DNA of 64,000 nt from Emydura subglobosa (Eukaryota > Chordata > Testudines > Chelidae). Both the position numbers and the translations under genes were made by a program. Positions 1 to 13,284 of this stretch are shown in pieces. Under the pieces are notes generated by a model. That model was not told the DNA's origin, did no database searches, and was given only the letters and a program-made list of their open reading frames with translations. The stretch's first letter is position 1. Each line of letters opens with the position of its first letter. Location of the stretch: contig ML679956.1 in NCBI GenBank assembly GCA_007922225.1, positions 72,036,111-72,100,110 on the forward strand, in the 5' to 3' direction.

Positions 1-10
1 CTCCTAATTT

Positions 11-166
11 TTTAAGCACTATGTCACATAGACCTGGGTCAGGCATAGAGAAGCTAAGTGACTTGCCCAAGGCCACAAGGAGAAGCTGTGGCAGAGCCAA
101 GAACCGAACCCACATCTCCTGAATCCCTGTCCCATGCCATAACCACAGCACCATTCTTCCTCTCCT
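11..166 (-). repeat. MIR-like CORE-SINE fragment
   Basis: The stretch reads acttgcccaaggccac, gcagagccaagaaccgaacc, then ccataaccacag. This is the reverse complement of the MIR head and core. The B-box-like tRNA promoter element is the reverse complement of gaaccgaacc at 101-110. The tail half has largely decayed. Confidence 0.7.
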
Positions 167-300
167 GTAGGAGCCATTAATGGGAAAATAGTCCTCTGCT
201 AGGGTTTTACCTGCTCATCAATGTATTGCTAGCTTTGTGCTGGGGTGGCTGCTATTTTGCAAATACCATCATTCATATTTCTCTTCATTTTCAGGCTTTA

Positions 301-2690
<2,390 letters not shown>

Positions 2691-3750
2691 TTCTTCAGGG
2701 ACTCAGGATGTTACCCTCGTCTCAGATATAAGCTACCAATTTATTTGTATGTGTTCTGTGGGACACGTGCATTGCGAGGTTTGATGGCAGGACCTTCTGT
2801 GACCAAAAGACCTCTGAATGCCAAGGGTGTATAGGCTACAGGGATCCCCTGGGTTCACCAGAAGAATGACACATAAGGTTTCTAATGAAACCCTGTGTCA
2901 TACTGGACTTCATAACCATTGCGAGGTGTGCATGGAGTGATGTATATAGACGGACACTTATGTTCTTAAAGTCTGTGACAAGCTACTGGTCACCAGACTG
3001 GTGAAAAGCAGGTTTTCTTTGAGGCAAAAATTGTTTGTGTCTGTCTGTCTGTTTACATGTGAATTAAATATTGTACGATTCACATCCATTTACAGTCTGA
3101 GCAAAATTCCAATGAATAGATTATGGAGGGTGCAGGGAAAAACAAAAACAGTTCGGGTTATCCTGGTTAGGAATAAGAGAATGAACTTTTGAAACTATAT
3201 CTGGGGATGCAGATGAACCCCCAGTTGTTCCAATCTGTGAAGAAAAGCCATCAGTGAATTTAATCTTATGAGAAAAGGCACCTCTGCCAAACTGGCTAAA
3301 GACGCTGGGAAAAGGAACAAGGGAAAGTTACCATGTAGGAGACGGGAAATGTCTTGTGAGTTAAGTTTAGGCTCTGATAAGCGTTATGTTTTTTTTTCTA
3401 TGTAACCATTTGTTTCTAACATTCTTACTGTCTATCACTCGAATCTCTGTTCTTTGGTGATAAACTGTTTTCACTATATGAGAGCGAGAGAGCTGTGTGT
3501 TAAGTAAAGGGGTGATGCTGTGTTGAATCTTGCAGGTGGGGTGTATGATTCCTTTGGAAGCAGCGAATCTGAGACTTCTATGAGTGCTTCATGGAATAGG
3601 GGCTCTGCACTCCAGAGGGACGCTTGGAGGACTTGGGGTCAGGAGTGTGCCTATCATTTACCTGTACTGAGAGAGAGGGGCCTGGAGGGAAGTGCTTGTG
3701 TTGCCAGAGATGGGTGGATTCAGGTTGCTGATAAACAGCAGGCACAGACA
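2691..3750. other. VILL intron: no gene; possibly a long unclassified repeat
   Basis: The tone is repeat-like (ggatcccctgggttcaccag, then aaactgttttcactatatga), and it runs directly into a CR1-type tail at 3760. I cannot name a family or find a second copy in the window. Confidence 0.3.
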
Positions 3751-3759
3751 AGACTTACA

Positions 3760-3965
3760 CAACCCCATAGTCTGGGTGTCCCTAAGCCTCTGACTGCCAG
3801 ATGCTGGGACTGGACAACAGAGGATGGTTCACTTGATAACCGCCCTGTTCTGTTCATTCCCTTGGAAGCACCTGGCATTGGCCACTGTCGGAAGACAGGA
3901 TACTGGGCTAGATGGACCATTGGTCTGACCCAGTATGGCCGTTCTTATGTTGTTGTTGGCTGTTT
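3760..3965 (+). mobile_element. CR1-type LINE 3' end
   Basis: The segment contains ggccactgtcggaagacagg, then gggctagatggaccattggt, then gtatggccgttcttatgttg. This is a characteristic CR1-family 3' UTR tail with a short terminal ttgttg tract. Only the 3' end is present, as expected for 5'-truncated CR1 copies. A relative is at 45710-45855, and an inverted one at 47160-47520. Confidence 0.7.
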
Positions 3966-4739
3966 CTTGCTAAGGAGAGGTGGTAGCGAGGTGCTTCATG
4001 ATACTGGGTGCCTTCGCCACTCACCTTTGTCACAATACATGTCATTTGTTCCTTTCAATTGAACTTTATGATGAAGACACAGAAACGTCCCCAGATGACA
4101 CAGAGATCAGAAACAATTCCTGAGCTGTTTTCCTGGCTTGTGGGGCACACCAGCAAGGACTGGGATGGATGATACCTTCTCATGAATCACCTGCATTTTG
4201 CAAAATCTAACACTTCTCATGCATGTATCAGGCCTTCTACTAAATTTCAGCAATGTGCATGCCTGCGCTGGAAAGAAAAGATGGAGCTCTGGGATTTTAT
4301 AATAGTTCTGGCCCAGTTGGGAACACACCAGTAACATATTTCAGCTTGGTCCACAACTTTCATAATGGTTAATAAAATGGATGGAAAATGCCATCACCAA
4401 TGTGAGTGAGGAATTCAGATTTCATAGCATTTTAGCCCTGCTTTGCACAGGTATGGGTAATTACAAACGGTAGAAGGCTGGCCCTGTATGGCACTCAGAT
4501 ACCGTGGTTATGGAGGCCACATAAGAGCTAAAATAGACAGAGATGGACTCAAGGGGAGTTATTCCTGATTAATGCCAGTGTGAGATTAGAATCATGTCCC
4601 TTGTGCTGAGTTTGTTTTATGAAGCGCCACACGATGTGTGTCCTGGTTACCTAAGATGAGAATCAGGCCTTCTGGGATTTAATGAAGACTAGGAGGAGGT
4701 TTTGGCCCATCCGGTTTTCTCTTGCATTTACAGTAAACA

Positions 4740-4915
4740 TTCAAGGGATTTAGCAGTGATGGGTGAAATGTTTCCCATTTCAAAAATCAAACAAAATTGG
4801 GGAGAAAAATTTGAAGAAGATTTTATGAAAATTTCCCCTGATTTTGACCAACAAGTCAAAGATTTTCAGATTTTACAATGGTGACGACCTCTTTTGAAAA
4901 TGGTTTTTGACCATC
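4740..4915. repeat. Fragment of an aaaattttgacca-type MITE
   Basis: AT-rich runs such as tgaaaatttcccctgatttt, then gttttgaccatccctgg, resemble the outer arms of the palindromic elements at 2170 and 57275. No clear ends were found. Confidence 0.45.
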
Positions 4916-4997
4916 CCTGGGACCTAGCCTGACTGCCGGGAGCAGCCTGGCCGCTAGACCGTCTCCATTTATTTACAGCAGGTTTTGCATCACTCAC

Positions 4998-5194
4998 ATA
5001 ATGCCATTTTTGAAGTAGCTTTTGAAGGCCTCGGACTCATGTCCCTCCACTTCTCGATGTTGCACTGGGCTCCCCCCTAGCAGGTCATCCATCTGGGTGA
5101 CATAGAAGGCCGCAGCCCCCTGTTCATCTTGAGATGAGTCCTTCCCAATCCAATAGTGCAGGTCAGTCGTGAAGCCGTTTGAGGTCTTCTTGTT
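4998..5194 (-). CDS. VILL: Villin-like protein, coding exon 3 (second half of gelsolin repeat S1)
   Basis: The exon is 197 nt and encodes residues 49-113 plus two bases of codon 114. The acceptor is ttttatctttccaag before AACAAG and the donor is GGCATTAT before gtgagtgatgc. It contains [19 protein letters not shown] (residues 59-77), a QMDD loop (82-85) and [15 protein letters not shown] (91-105). This is the core helix and actin-contact region of a gelsolin repeat. Glu72 in DEQGAAA aligns with the calcium-ligating Glu of S1, and Asp84/85 with the actin-shared calcium site; this alignment is by family knowledge. EGHES and SYF are VILL-like, while the DEQGAAA helix is closer to canonical villin. 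The exon is intact. Confidence 0.92.
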
Positions 5195-5359
5195 CTTGGA
5201 AAGATAAAAGCGGGAAAAAGAGGTGGTCAGGGTGAGATTCGTTGCACTGCGAGGGTTCAGACCGTGGAACCACACACGTCTGCTTAGACCTGCAATCCAG
5301 GAACGAAGACAGCTTGAAAGTATGGTTGGCTTCTTGTGAATCATACCTCTTAGGAGAAC

Positions 5360-5580
5360 TCTACACTAGGGAGCCAGATCACAGAGCCCTTACTCAGGCA
5401 AAACTCCCATGCAGTCAGTGAACTTTCCCCTGAGCAAGGAAAACAGGATTCGCCATTAACATGGGGCATGCGAAAACCTGCCTGAGGTCAAGCTGTCCTT
5501 CTAAGGCCTAGCCCTGCACCATGGGAACTCCTGGGAATTTTGCCAGTGATTTCAATGGAAGCAGGATTTGAGCCTTAAAG
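5360..5580. repeat. Old interspersed repeat fragment (ttactcaggcaaaactccca type)
   Basis: The phrases ttactcaggcaaaactccca and gatttcaatggaagcaggat are typical of an old, highly dispersed amniote repeat. It is too decayed to classify. Confidence 0.35.
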
Positions 5581-5667
5581 AACTCTGAGAGACCCTGATT
5601 CAGGGAAGCATTCAATGGGATTTACGCACGTCTGAGGTACCTACATGGCCCCCGTTACCGTAGTAAT

Positions 5668-5855
5668 TGAGCACCTCACAATCTTGAATGTATTTGTCCT
5701 CCCCACACTCCTGCCAGCTAGGAAGTGCAATTATCCCCAGTTCACTGAGGCACAGACTAAGTGACTTGCCCAACCCACACAAGGAGCCTGACGCAGAACA
5801 AGGCCTTGAACTCATGTCTCCCAAGTCACAGGCTAACACTAACCACTAGACCTCC
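5668..5855 (-). repeat. MIR-like CORE-SINE
   Basis: From left to right: gaatgtatttgtcctcccca (tail side), cactgaggcacagactaagt, gacttgcccaacccacacaa (core), then cttgaactcatgtctcc and taaccactagacc (tRNA-derived head). Most of the element is retained. Confidence 0.72.
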
Positions 5856-6657
5856 ATTGTTTCCTTCCCTATCTTAAATCAGGGCCTGAGTGCTGCAACT
5901 TGCCAGCTCTCTGTCTCTCTCTCATGTTTTGAGAGTGTTATATTGTTTATTTAATGAATGTTTCTAAGAGCTTTCAGGTCCCTGGACAAAATGCTATTAG
6001 GCATGTGTGTTATTATGATACAGTCTTAAATTACATATTCACACACTGTTTTTTCCACAGTTTCCTGACTCATCGAGTACAAGGCGGCAGAATGATGGTT
6101 GCATGGGCATCTGTAAATCTGCCATTTCCTAATTTTGAGTCATTGATTTTGCAGCCTAAATAACATTAATCTAATGTAGTTTTTTTCTGTGCAATATAGA
6201 TATTATACACACACAATAAATAGAGAGAGAATACAAATGGTGTGTGAAACCCTGCTGACTCACAAACACACGTCTAGCTCCAGCCAAGATCAAATCTATG
6301 TGCGTTTGAAGTCCATACACCTCCCTTAGTGATTTATGTTGTGTAACAAAGACAAATAGCCCAAAGAGAAAAGACAAGCAGGTGTTTTTTGAATGGTGCT
6401 GGGCATTTTTCATCACCTGTTATGATAAACTCCATCATCCACTGTGGAGAAAAACTAATAAGAGACATTTATAAAATGGGTTTGACACTAAGCTATGTTT
6501 ATCTGTTTTGTTCTGTGGAAAGTGCTCAGAGAACATTGGCAAGCATCAGTTAAAAACCCAAATAGAGAGGAACTGGATTTCTTTGGCTACAGCTACTTCA
6601 TTTGCAGTGAAATCACTCCATTTAACATGCAAGCCTACAAGAAACAGAGCTTCATTG

Positions 6658-7052
6658 GCCTAGAGCAGCGGTTCCCAAACTGTGGGTCGTGACCCCAAGT
6701 GGGGTCACAGCAATGCCGAACATTCAGAGGACCCCATTTTACAAAATGGCCTCCCCCCCAACAACGTGACCTCACACGCACTGTCTCATCGCATGGGAGA
6801 TGCTATTTTGCTCCACCATGCAGCATGACGTCATGCACCATGTGTGTGAGGTCATGCAGTCCAGAGGACGCCATTTTGTAAAGCAAAATGGCAGCCTCCT
6901 TGAGGCATGACCTCGCATGTACAGTGCGTGTGAGGTCACATGGCAGGGAGAATTTTTAAATGGCAACTTCCATGTTGTCTGGGGTAGTGGGAAACAACAC
7001 ATCTGAAAATGGGTTCATGCAGGGAAAATGTTTGGGAACTGCTGGTCTAGAG
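6658..7052. mobile_element. Non-autonomous hAT MITE with 8-bp target duplication
   Basis: The element is 6666-7044 (379 bp). Terminal inverted repeats are cagcggttcccaaac on the left and, reverse-complemented, cagcagttcccaaac on the right (14 of 15). Flanks are gcctagag (6658-6665) and gtctagag (7045-7052), which match at 7 of 8 bases and fit the 8-bp duplication of hAT transposases. No transposase frame is present. Inside is a perfect 19-bp inverted repeat, gtgacctcacacgcactgt (6766-6784), against 6921-6939. Between the arms are ccattttacaaaatgg-like palindromes. It lies in VILL intron 3-4 territory, away from exons. Confidence 0.85.
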
Positions 7053-7104
7053 ACAAATCATTCCCAAACAGTTTACCCCTACATACCCAGGACAAAGGGA
7101 AGTA

Positions 7105-7185
7105 AGAGTACGATTACACTTTGAGGTACAGAGAGATGAAGTGACCTGCCCAGGGTTGCAGATGCGGAAATTGAGCCCAGATGTC
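7105..7185 (-). repeat. MIR-like CORE-SINE fragment
   Basis: The core motif gatgaagtgacctgcccagg is followed by ttgcagatgcggaaattgag. Only core and part of the head are present. Confidence 0.5.
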
Positions 7186-7189
7186 CCAA

Positions 7190-7330
7190 GAAGAACTGGT
7201 TGGGAATTTTTCATGGAAATAGCTTTTTTTCTTTGGAGAATGCAGACTTGTCAAAACCAAAACTTTTCATGGGGACGTAGCAGTTTCCATGAAACTTTTA
7301 TCAGGATGCACCTTCTGGTCAAAATTCAGG
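7190..7330. repeat. MITE arm fragment (ttttcatggaaa / ggtcaaaattc)
   Basis: Phrases such as gggaatttttcatggaaata and tgcaccttctggtcaaaatt resemble the outer arms of the palindromic element family seen at 2170 and 42420. It is truncated. Confidence 0.35.
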
Positions 7331-7460
7331 GCCAGGGCACTCACCCACCGCAGACTAGCTCAGAAGTTAAGCCATTCACCAGCAATGTGGGAGACCGAGG
7401 TTTAAGTCCTTGCTCTGCCTGAGTCAGTGGGGGCTTTCTGGGGCAGAGTGGTCTCTCACA
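7330..7460 (+). repeat. tRNA-derived SINE fragment
   Basis: The segment tagctcagaagttaagccat resembles an A-box region and gaggtttaagtccttgct a B box (GGTTCAAGTCC type). They are spaced as in a tRNA head and followed by ctgcctgagtcagtggggg. It is a different family from the MIR-like copies. Confidence 0.45.
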
Positions 7461-8765
7461 CTCACACTCACACCTAAAAGCTTTGTCACCAGGAAGAACA
7501 AGAAAATGTTTGTGGGAGAGGAAAACCAGCCCAGCTCAAGTCCGGAGTCTCAGTCTAGTGCCCTAGAATCTGTCTACATGGCAATTAAAAACCTGCAGCT
7601 GGCCCGTGCCAACTGACTTTAATTGTAGTGTAGATGTTTGGGTTCGGGCTCCAGCACCTTGCGAGGTGGGAGGGTCCCAGAGCTCAGGCTTGCAGAACAA
7701 GCCCAAATGTCTACAGTACAATTAAACAGCCCCTTAGCCTGCAGCCCAGAAGCCTGAGTCAGCTGGCACTGGCTAGCCCCAGGTGTCTCATTGCAGTGTA
7801 GACAAATCCTTAAACACGACCCCATTGTTCCTATCTGGCCCTGAACAGCTAGGGGCTCAGTTCTGCCATCAACCCTCCTGCAGAATTTCCACTGAAGTCC
7901 ACGGGAGCGGTGTGCATTCATTTCAGTGCGCACACAGCTGTGCCTGAGAAAGCATCTGCCTGAGAAATATGACTAGCTGCAGGGCACCGCGGGCCTCCCC
8001 TTTTGTTAAGAAGATCCCACGGGTGCCACCCTGTGAGTCACCGAGCAGCAGGGAGCCTGTCTTCGGGCGGTGCCTGGCCTGGAAAGTGAAACATGTCCCA
8101 GCGGGAACAAGCTGATTCTTCTAATGCTGGAGTGAAAAACACTCCTCCACAGAATAAACCCTGGCTTAGTCAATGTGCAGCTGCATCAGCCTGACGGGTG
8201 GGAAGAAAAGTCCCATTTGAGTCCACTGCCAGCCCTGTGTAAAGCCAAAGGATATAATTCTGCTTCCCCTCCATGAGGCAGGCAGGGCAGGATATTGGGG
8301 AGCATACAGAGGGTGCAGACCCCTGCTTGCTCCAAAACACAGCTCTGCCGGAGCTCCCCAGCGCGGCAGGTGGAAGACTTGAGCTGCAGGGGCTATGGAG
8401 GAAGGGGAGAATTTCCACCCTGGCTTTAGGAAGTGAGGTAAGCCCATCGAAGAAGCTTTTGTCTCTGTGAAAAGGTCACTCGGGAGCATGGCTCAGAACA
8501 GCTACTGGATGGAAAAGTGGACCCCCAAGAGGCCTCTCAACCTGCAATGACCTATGCAAATAAAGAGGAGTTTGGGAGGAAATAAAGAAGGCCCCAGTAC
8601 AGCACATTATTCTGGAATATCACCCTAGGAACGCATGGCACTTCTGCAACAAGGCAGGTGCTCAGAAGTTCCTCAGCCTTTGGGCTAGCCGGGGTCAAGT
8701 TTCAAGTGAGCCTGGCCCAAGTTCTGGGTGAGCCCCTGAGGTTTCCAAGCTCCCCTACCAATTCT
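7461..8765. other. VILL intron 2: no gene or clear repeat seen
   Basis: The stretch is mixed, moderately GC-rich intronic DNA. Overlapping frames on both strands around 8166-8489 have no family features and look like chance. Confidence 0.4.
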
Positions 8766-8769
8766 CCTA

Positions 8770-8880
8770 CCGCTATACAACACTATGGTTACAGCGCAGG
8801 ACAGGACGCATGTGACCCAGCTTCTATTCCCAGCTCTGCTACGGACTGCCTGTGTGACCTTGGGCAAGTTACTAAGGCCA
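8770..8880 (+). repeat. MIR-like CORE-SINE, head and core
   Basis: The segment tatggttacagcgcaggaca is followed by cagcttctattcccagctct (B-box-like) and tgtgtgaccttgggcaagtt (core). The 3' half is missing and is replaced by another old repeat. Confidence 0.72.
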
Positions 8881-9000
8881 ACATTTGCAAAACCCACTCG
8901 TGATTTTGGCTACCTGAATTTCTGGGAGTCCAACTTGAGACACCTTAGGGGAAAAAAGGGCTGATCACCCAACACCCCTAAAATCAAGTCCTTTTTATGG
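8881..9000. repeat. Old interspersed repeat (cttgagacacctta type)
   Basis: The phrases tgattttggctacctgaatt and caacttgagacaccttaggg recur in altered form near 27295 and 30000. The class is not assigned. Confidence 0.4.
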
Positions 9001-9383
9001 TAGCCCACTGGGCATCCTTGACACACCCAAAATCCAGTAGTCAATTTTCAAAATATAGGCTTTCGACCATAGCGATCCCTGCATGTAATGCACGGCAGGG
9101 GCACAGAGTAGGAGCGTTATTTCAACGGGCGTAACAGAGCTGATGGTCTTTTTCATGTGTTTCCCCCCATTATTGCTTCTCTGGCCTCTTTCATATTGAA
9201 TAGGCAACAAAGTTACTTCAGGCATTAAAATCAGGCTGCTGGAGAAAGCAGGTGAATAAGTTACGTTTTACCAGAATGCCCCTGGACCCAGGCAAGGTAG
9301 TGATCTGAGCTCCAGTTCAAGTGAGATTAAGGAGATAGGTTTGGAAATGTTCTGTGCTACTGACGTTTGCTCAGCTTACTTAC

Positions 9384-9458
9384 ATATAAAACGATGTAAC
9401 AGTCTCCTTCAAAAAAGCCCCCGTAAGCCTTTTCAGGGACAGGAACCATTTTCATTTT
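9384..9458 (-). CDS. VILL: Villin-like protein, coding exon 2 (core of gelsolin repeat S1)
   Basis: The exon is 75 nt, 25 codons, in phase 0 at both ends (residues 24-48). The acceptor is gatttcttgcag before AAAATG and the donor is TTTTATAT before gtaagtaag. The peptide KMVPVPEKAYGGFFEGDCYI has the family signature: VPVP, then an aromatic G-x-F turn, then G-D-C-Y. Asp42 of GDCY is the conserved calcium ligand of S1. The KMVPVPE-AYG wording is VILL-like, but EGDCY is canonical, whereas human VILL as I recall it reads EEHCY at this place. The exon is short and clean, and its acceptor and donor are close to consensus. Confidence 0.9.
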
Positions 9459-9926
9459 CTGCAAGAAATCGGAGAAAGCAACAATCAAAAAAATATGCTT
9501 GGACAAGATACAGCAGTGATTTTGCTGTGGTAACAAATGTGGTATTCCCGTCTCCTCTGCATATTGACATAAGCCTGGCTCAAAACAGATACCCACAAAG
9601 CCCAGTGGGGGTCAAACCCAATTCTTTGAGGCTTCCAAAGCAGTTGCTGTACTGCAGATACAAGCCGGGTAAACCACATGAAAACAAAACACCTTTTAAA
9701 ACATATTAGGCTCTAAGATTTTGTGTCAGTCTGAACAGGGCCGGCGGCCAGTGCAGAACTGGAGACTGGATTCACAGCATGTCTATAATGTACAGAGCAG
9801 GGCAAGAGGACTTCAGCTCTGAGCCAGAGGGGGAGAGGTCTCCACGGCTCACATCTTCGCCTCTAAGTTTTTACCTGGCACCCATCACTAGGCTATCCGA
9901 GGTCAACTGCTGAAGTTTCCAACCAG

Positions 9927-10131
9927 TGGCTAAGCAGGGACGTAGCCAGAACTGATTTTTTGGCAGGACCTGTGGTTGACATGGGTGGGCACAAGATTTG
10001 GTCACCAGTGAAACAGAGGCCAATAAAAACGCAGGATGACTTGCTTAAAATCTGATTGGGTGGGCCTGCTTTCAATGTGGGTGGGCCATGGACCACCCAG
10101 GCCCACCCATAGCTACGCCAATGTTGCTAAG
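9927..10131. mobile_element. Short hAT-like MITE with target duplication
   Basis: The element is 9935-10123 (189 bp). It starts cagggacgtagccaga and ends tagctacgccaatg, roughly inverted copies of each other. Flanks tggctaag (9927-9934) and ttgctaag (10124-10131) match at 7 of 8 bases. The interior has repeated ggtgggc / gcccaccc arms. There is no coding capacity. Confidence 0.75.
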
Positions 10132-10317
10132 TGTATACGGGGTGACACGGGGTATATATTAGGTCCCCTCGCTGCAAACATTCAGTCCTAAATTTTTCCA
10201 GGATTAATAAAGCTGGACTGTGAACTTAACTCAGTTTTAGGTGAAGCCTAGAAGTACAGGCTGAATTCTCTCTCTCTGATTTAATAGACCTCTGTGGAAG
10301 TAGACGGCTTCCCTTCG

Positions 10318-10548
10318 GGGGCAGTGTGGCCTAATGGGAAGGGTGCTAACTAGTACTTGGGAGATGTGGGGTCTGCTCCCCACTGTGCCCCTGACTTGCT
10401 GTTGGGAATGTCACTTCACGGCTCATCTTTCGTACCCCACGTCTATTTAAATGATAAGTTTTTTAAGGCCAGGGCTGTCTCATTATCTGTTTGTACAATG
10501 CCCAGAACGGGGAGGCATCTGGGGAACGAATAAATAATAAAGCAATCC
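10318..10548 (+). repeat. MIR-like CORE-SINE, near full length
   Basis: The head reads gcagtgtggcctaatgggaa, the core gttgggaatgtcacttcacg. The tail is ggccagggctgtctcattat, then tttgtacaatgcccaga, then aataaataataaag. The tail is useful for recognising tail-only fragments elsewhere in the window. Confidence 0.75.
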
Positions 10549-10699
10549 GGTGCTCGTCAGTATATGTCTCATCTCCCACCCTACTGATTATCAACAGAGG
10601 TAAAGGTCTCCTACTGCTTCCAGATGAAGGACTTCAAGCCTGATCCAAATCCCATGTGCTTCAACAGGCTTTGACTCAGGCCCTTAGTCCTTTAAATCA

Positions 10700-10800
10700 A
10701 GTGACAGAGGCTCATACTTTTATGGCCGAAGGACTTGAGTTCAAATCCTGCTGCTGGCCTGAGCAGCATCTGATTTGCCAGAGGATCCAGCTGCTGCACT
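10700..10800 (+). repeat. Possible tRNA-derived SINE fragment
   Basis: The segment gaggctcatacttttatggc precedes cttgagttcaaatcctgctg, which fits a B box (GGTTCAAATCC type). An inverted relative is at 38200-38350. Confidence 0.35.
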
Positions 10801-11339
10801 AGACCTCTTGGGCAGCGGCATCCGACGGTGGACCATTCCTGGCACCTCCCTAGTTAACACTGAAGAGGCTGAGGGCTTCATAGAGACGGGGAATTAGTGT
10901 TTGAAAGGTCAGCAAGCTGCGTGTCTTATGTCCCCTCATCAGACAAGCGGAGGCGAGTCAGCAGGGATTTCTGGGCTCCACTCAGATTTGCCTTGAGTTT
11001 TCCGGTTCACTTCTAACAGGAACGTGAAACCGAGCAAACTCACTGGGATGAAATTCAGACCAATACTGTGTGGTTTATGACTCACTGGCTATTTATAGAG
11101 CACTGGGCTGTGCTAGCCTGAGCTCTGTGAGCCATGGGTGTCGGCAGGCATTGACCGCGGACATGGTAATTACCGGACACTGTGTACACAAGGGCGCATT
11201 ATTGTAATTTCCCAGGCAAACATTCCGGTTTGGTTTGTTCTGTATCAGCCCTTTTATGAACACCCTGCTCGACAACCGAGAGGTGACTCAAAGTCAAGTT
11301 AGAAAGAAAGCACACATTTTCCAAACGTGAGGGTGATTC

Positions 11340-11565
11340 ACAGTGAGAACAAACTACCAAGGTCAGCCGTGGTTTCTCCATCTCTTGGAGACTTCACATC
11401 AAGACTGGATACCCTTCTGGAAGATAGACTTTAGCCAAACACAAGTCACTGAGACCAGTGCAGTGGTAACTGGGTGAAACTCTATGGCCTGTGGACAAGT
11501 TGTTATAACATAATGGTTGCTTCTGGTCTTAAGGTCTATGAATCTATGAACCATACAGGGCTCAA
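11340..11565 (+). mobile_element. CR1-type LINE 3' end
   Basis: The segment caagactggatacccttctg is followed by cagtgcagtggtaactgggt and gaaactctatggcctgtgg. It ends with the CR1 octamer-like tail ggtctatgaatctatgaa. It is 5'-truncated with no coding part left. Confidence 0.7.
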
Positions 11566-11789
11566 AGCAATGAACAAGCATTCGAAGGATGGAGGGGACA
11601 TATTCAGGGAAATACAAGCGTGTTTTAACTAGAGGTAATGGAATGAAGTTCAGAAAAGAAGGATTTGGGGCGGAAGGGGTGAATATCAATAGAAAGGGCC
11701 TGATAATGAAATCCTCTATGTATTCCAGGGGAAAATGGTGGAGACCCCATTGCTTGGGACTTTTGAAAGCAAAATGAATGAATAACTAG

Positions 11790-11880
11790 TGCATGCACTG
11801 TAGGTCCAATCCTGCATCAGTGAGGGGGTGATGGACTGGATGACTTAATAGGCTTTTCCATCTCTAATGACTATGATCAC
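11790..11880 (+). mobile_element. CR1-type LINE 3' end, short
   Basis: The segment gatggactggatgacttaat is followed by ggcttttccatctctaatga and ctatgatc, a decayed CR1 terminus (compare actagatgacctcc at 35939). Confidence 0.5.
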
Positions 11881-12980
11881 AGGACGTAGCATGGGAATTA
11901 CGAGTGTGCTGTGGGTGAGGATGGGAGGGAAGGCAACAGAGAGATCCGTGCGTGCACTTACTTCCTGGGTCCAGCTCCCTCTTGAATCTCACGACCCTGT
12001 GACAAGGTGAGGTGGCGGCAAGAGAGTTGCTAGCGTCCAGCATTTGCGTGGGAACGTTGGAATTGGTGGACAGCCCTGCCTTGCGTTTAGTTTTGATGGT
12101 GGGGGACGGGGCACTACACGCTCGAGAAGCCCTGCCAAGATTTCAGTGCTGCTCACTTGGCTAGGCAGCTAGGTGCCCAGATGCAATGGGGATGGGCACA
12201 ATAGGAAAACTTCAGTCCGACAGACGACCGCCGCTGCTGCTGCCTGCTTACTGTACTTCACTCTCCGTTCGGCGCGCGTAGGGTTAACAAACCCTGCCTA
12301 CACAACCTCCGTCAGGCATGGGTGCACACCCAGCGCTCTGTGGCTTTGCTGAGCTGCAGCATGAGCCTGCAGGGCCACAGCGGTTCCGTGGAATTCGAGC
12401 TGCACATTTTTCTGGTGGCCCAACTGGTTTCCCCTCATACCAGAATTTCCCCGGGGGAACCAACTTGCTTTTAATTACAGCTCCCCTGGAAAGTGGCTCA
12501 ATGCCGTATCAACGAACAGGGAAATGCAGTGACTTTCCATCACTGAGAACGACAACATCTTCACCGAGCAGGTTTCACTGCACAGTCCCTGCCAGTGAGA
12601 GTCACGAGACTGAGTCTCTGCTCAGCCCTTGGGCTCTGTTCCCTATGACTCGGGCTGGGCTCTGCAGCGGAAGGCCAGCTGTGGAAAACCCGCCTGGGGA
12701 AAACAGCCTGGGCCAGGGACTAGCCACGCTCAGAACTGAAGGCAAAGACCGCCTCTTTGGGCAGCATCTTCCTGAGAGTAACTCACAATGAAGCAATTAA
12801 GAAGGGGTGCAAAGGGCAAGGAACGCCCCCACACTATGGAAGGGCATATATTAGAAAAATTAGCACCTGTCTTACAGTCGCTGCTGGCAACAGGCCATTG
12901 GTACCAGAGCTAAGCCACTAGTTTAGACAGGGCTCAGGCATTTCTACAGTAGTATCCGTGCTGTTGAGAAAAATGGTAAC
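11881..12980. other. VILL intron 1: no gene or clear repeat seen
   Basis: The stretch is GC-richer than its surroundings, with CpG-containing patches near 12225-12285. A 157-codon plus-strand frame at 12318-12791 has no recognisable domain. Confidence 0.4.
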
Positions 12981-12984
12981 CAAT

Positions 12985-13258
12985 CTGGAGCAGAAAGATA
13001 GTCTTGTGGCTAAGGCAATAGACTGGGTCGCAGGGGAGCCGAGCTCAGTTCCTGACTCTGCCACTGACTCACTACAGGACCTTGGGCAAGTCACTTAAAG
13101 TCCTCTATTTCTCAGCTGTAATGTGGGAAGAATACAGTTCCTTTCTCCCACCCTTGGGTTTGTCTATTTACATTGAAAGCTGTAAAAGGCAGGGACTGTT
13201 TATTATTACGTATATGTGCAGCACCTCATGCAGTGGAGTCTCTGGATGCTACTGTAAA
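12985..13258 (+). repeat. MIR-like CORE-SINE, full length
   Basis: The head is agatagtcttgtggctaagg. Then come gagctcagttcctgactctg (B-box region) and ggaccttgggcaagtcactt (core). The tail is aaaggcagggactgtttatt, then gtgcagcacc. All parts of the SINE are in order. Confidence 0.78.
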
Positions 13259-13284
13259 ACAATTTTAGTCCCACAACATTCCTG

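Noticed and set aside
12318..12791. 157-codon plus frame
   Set aside because: It lies inside a VILL intron, has no domain, no splice context and no matching frame around it.
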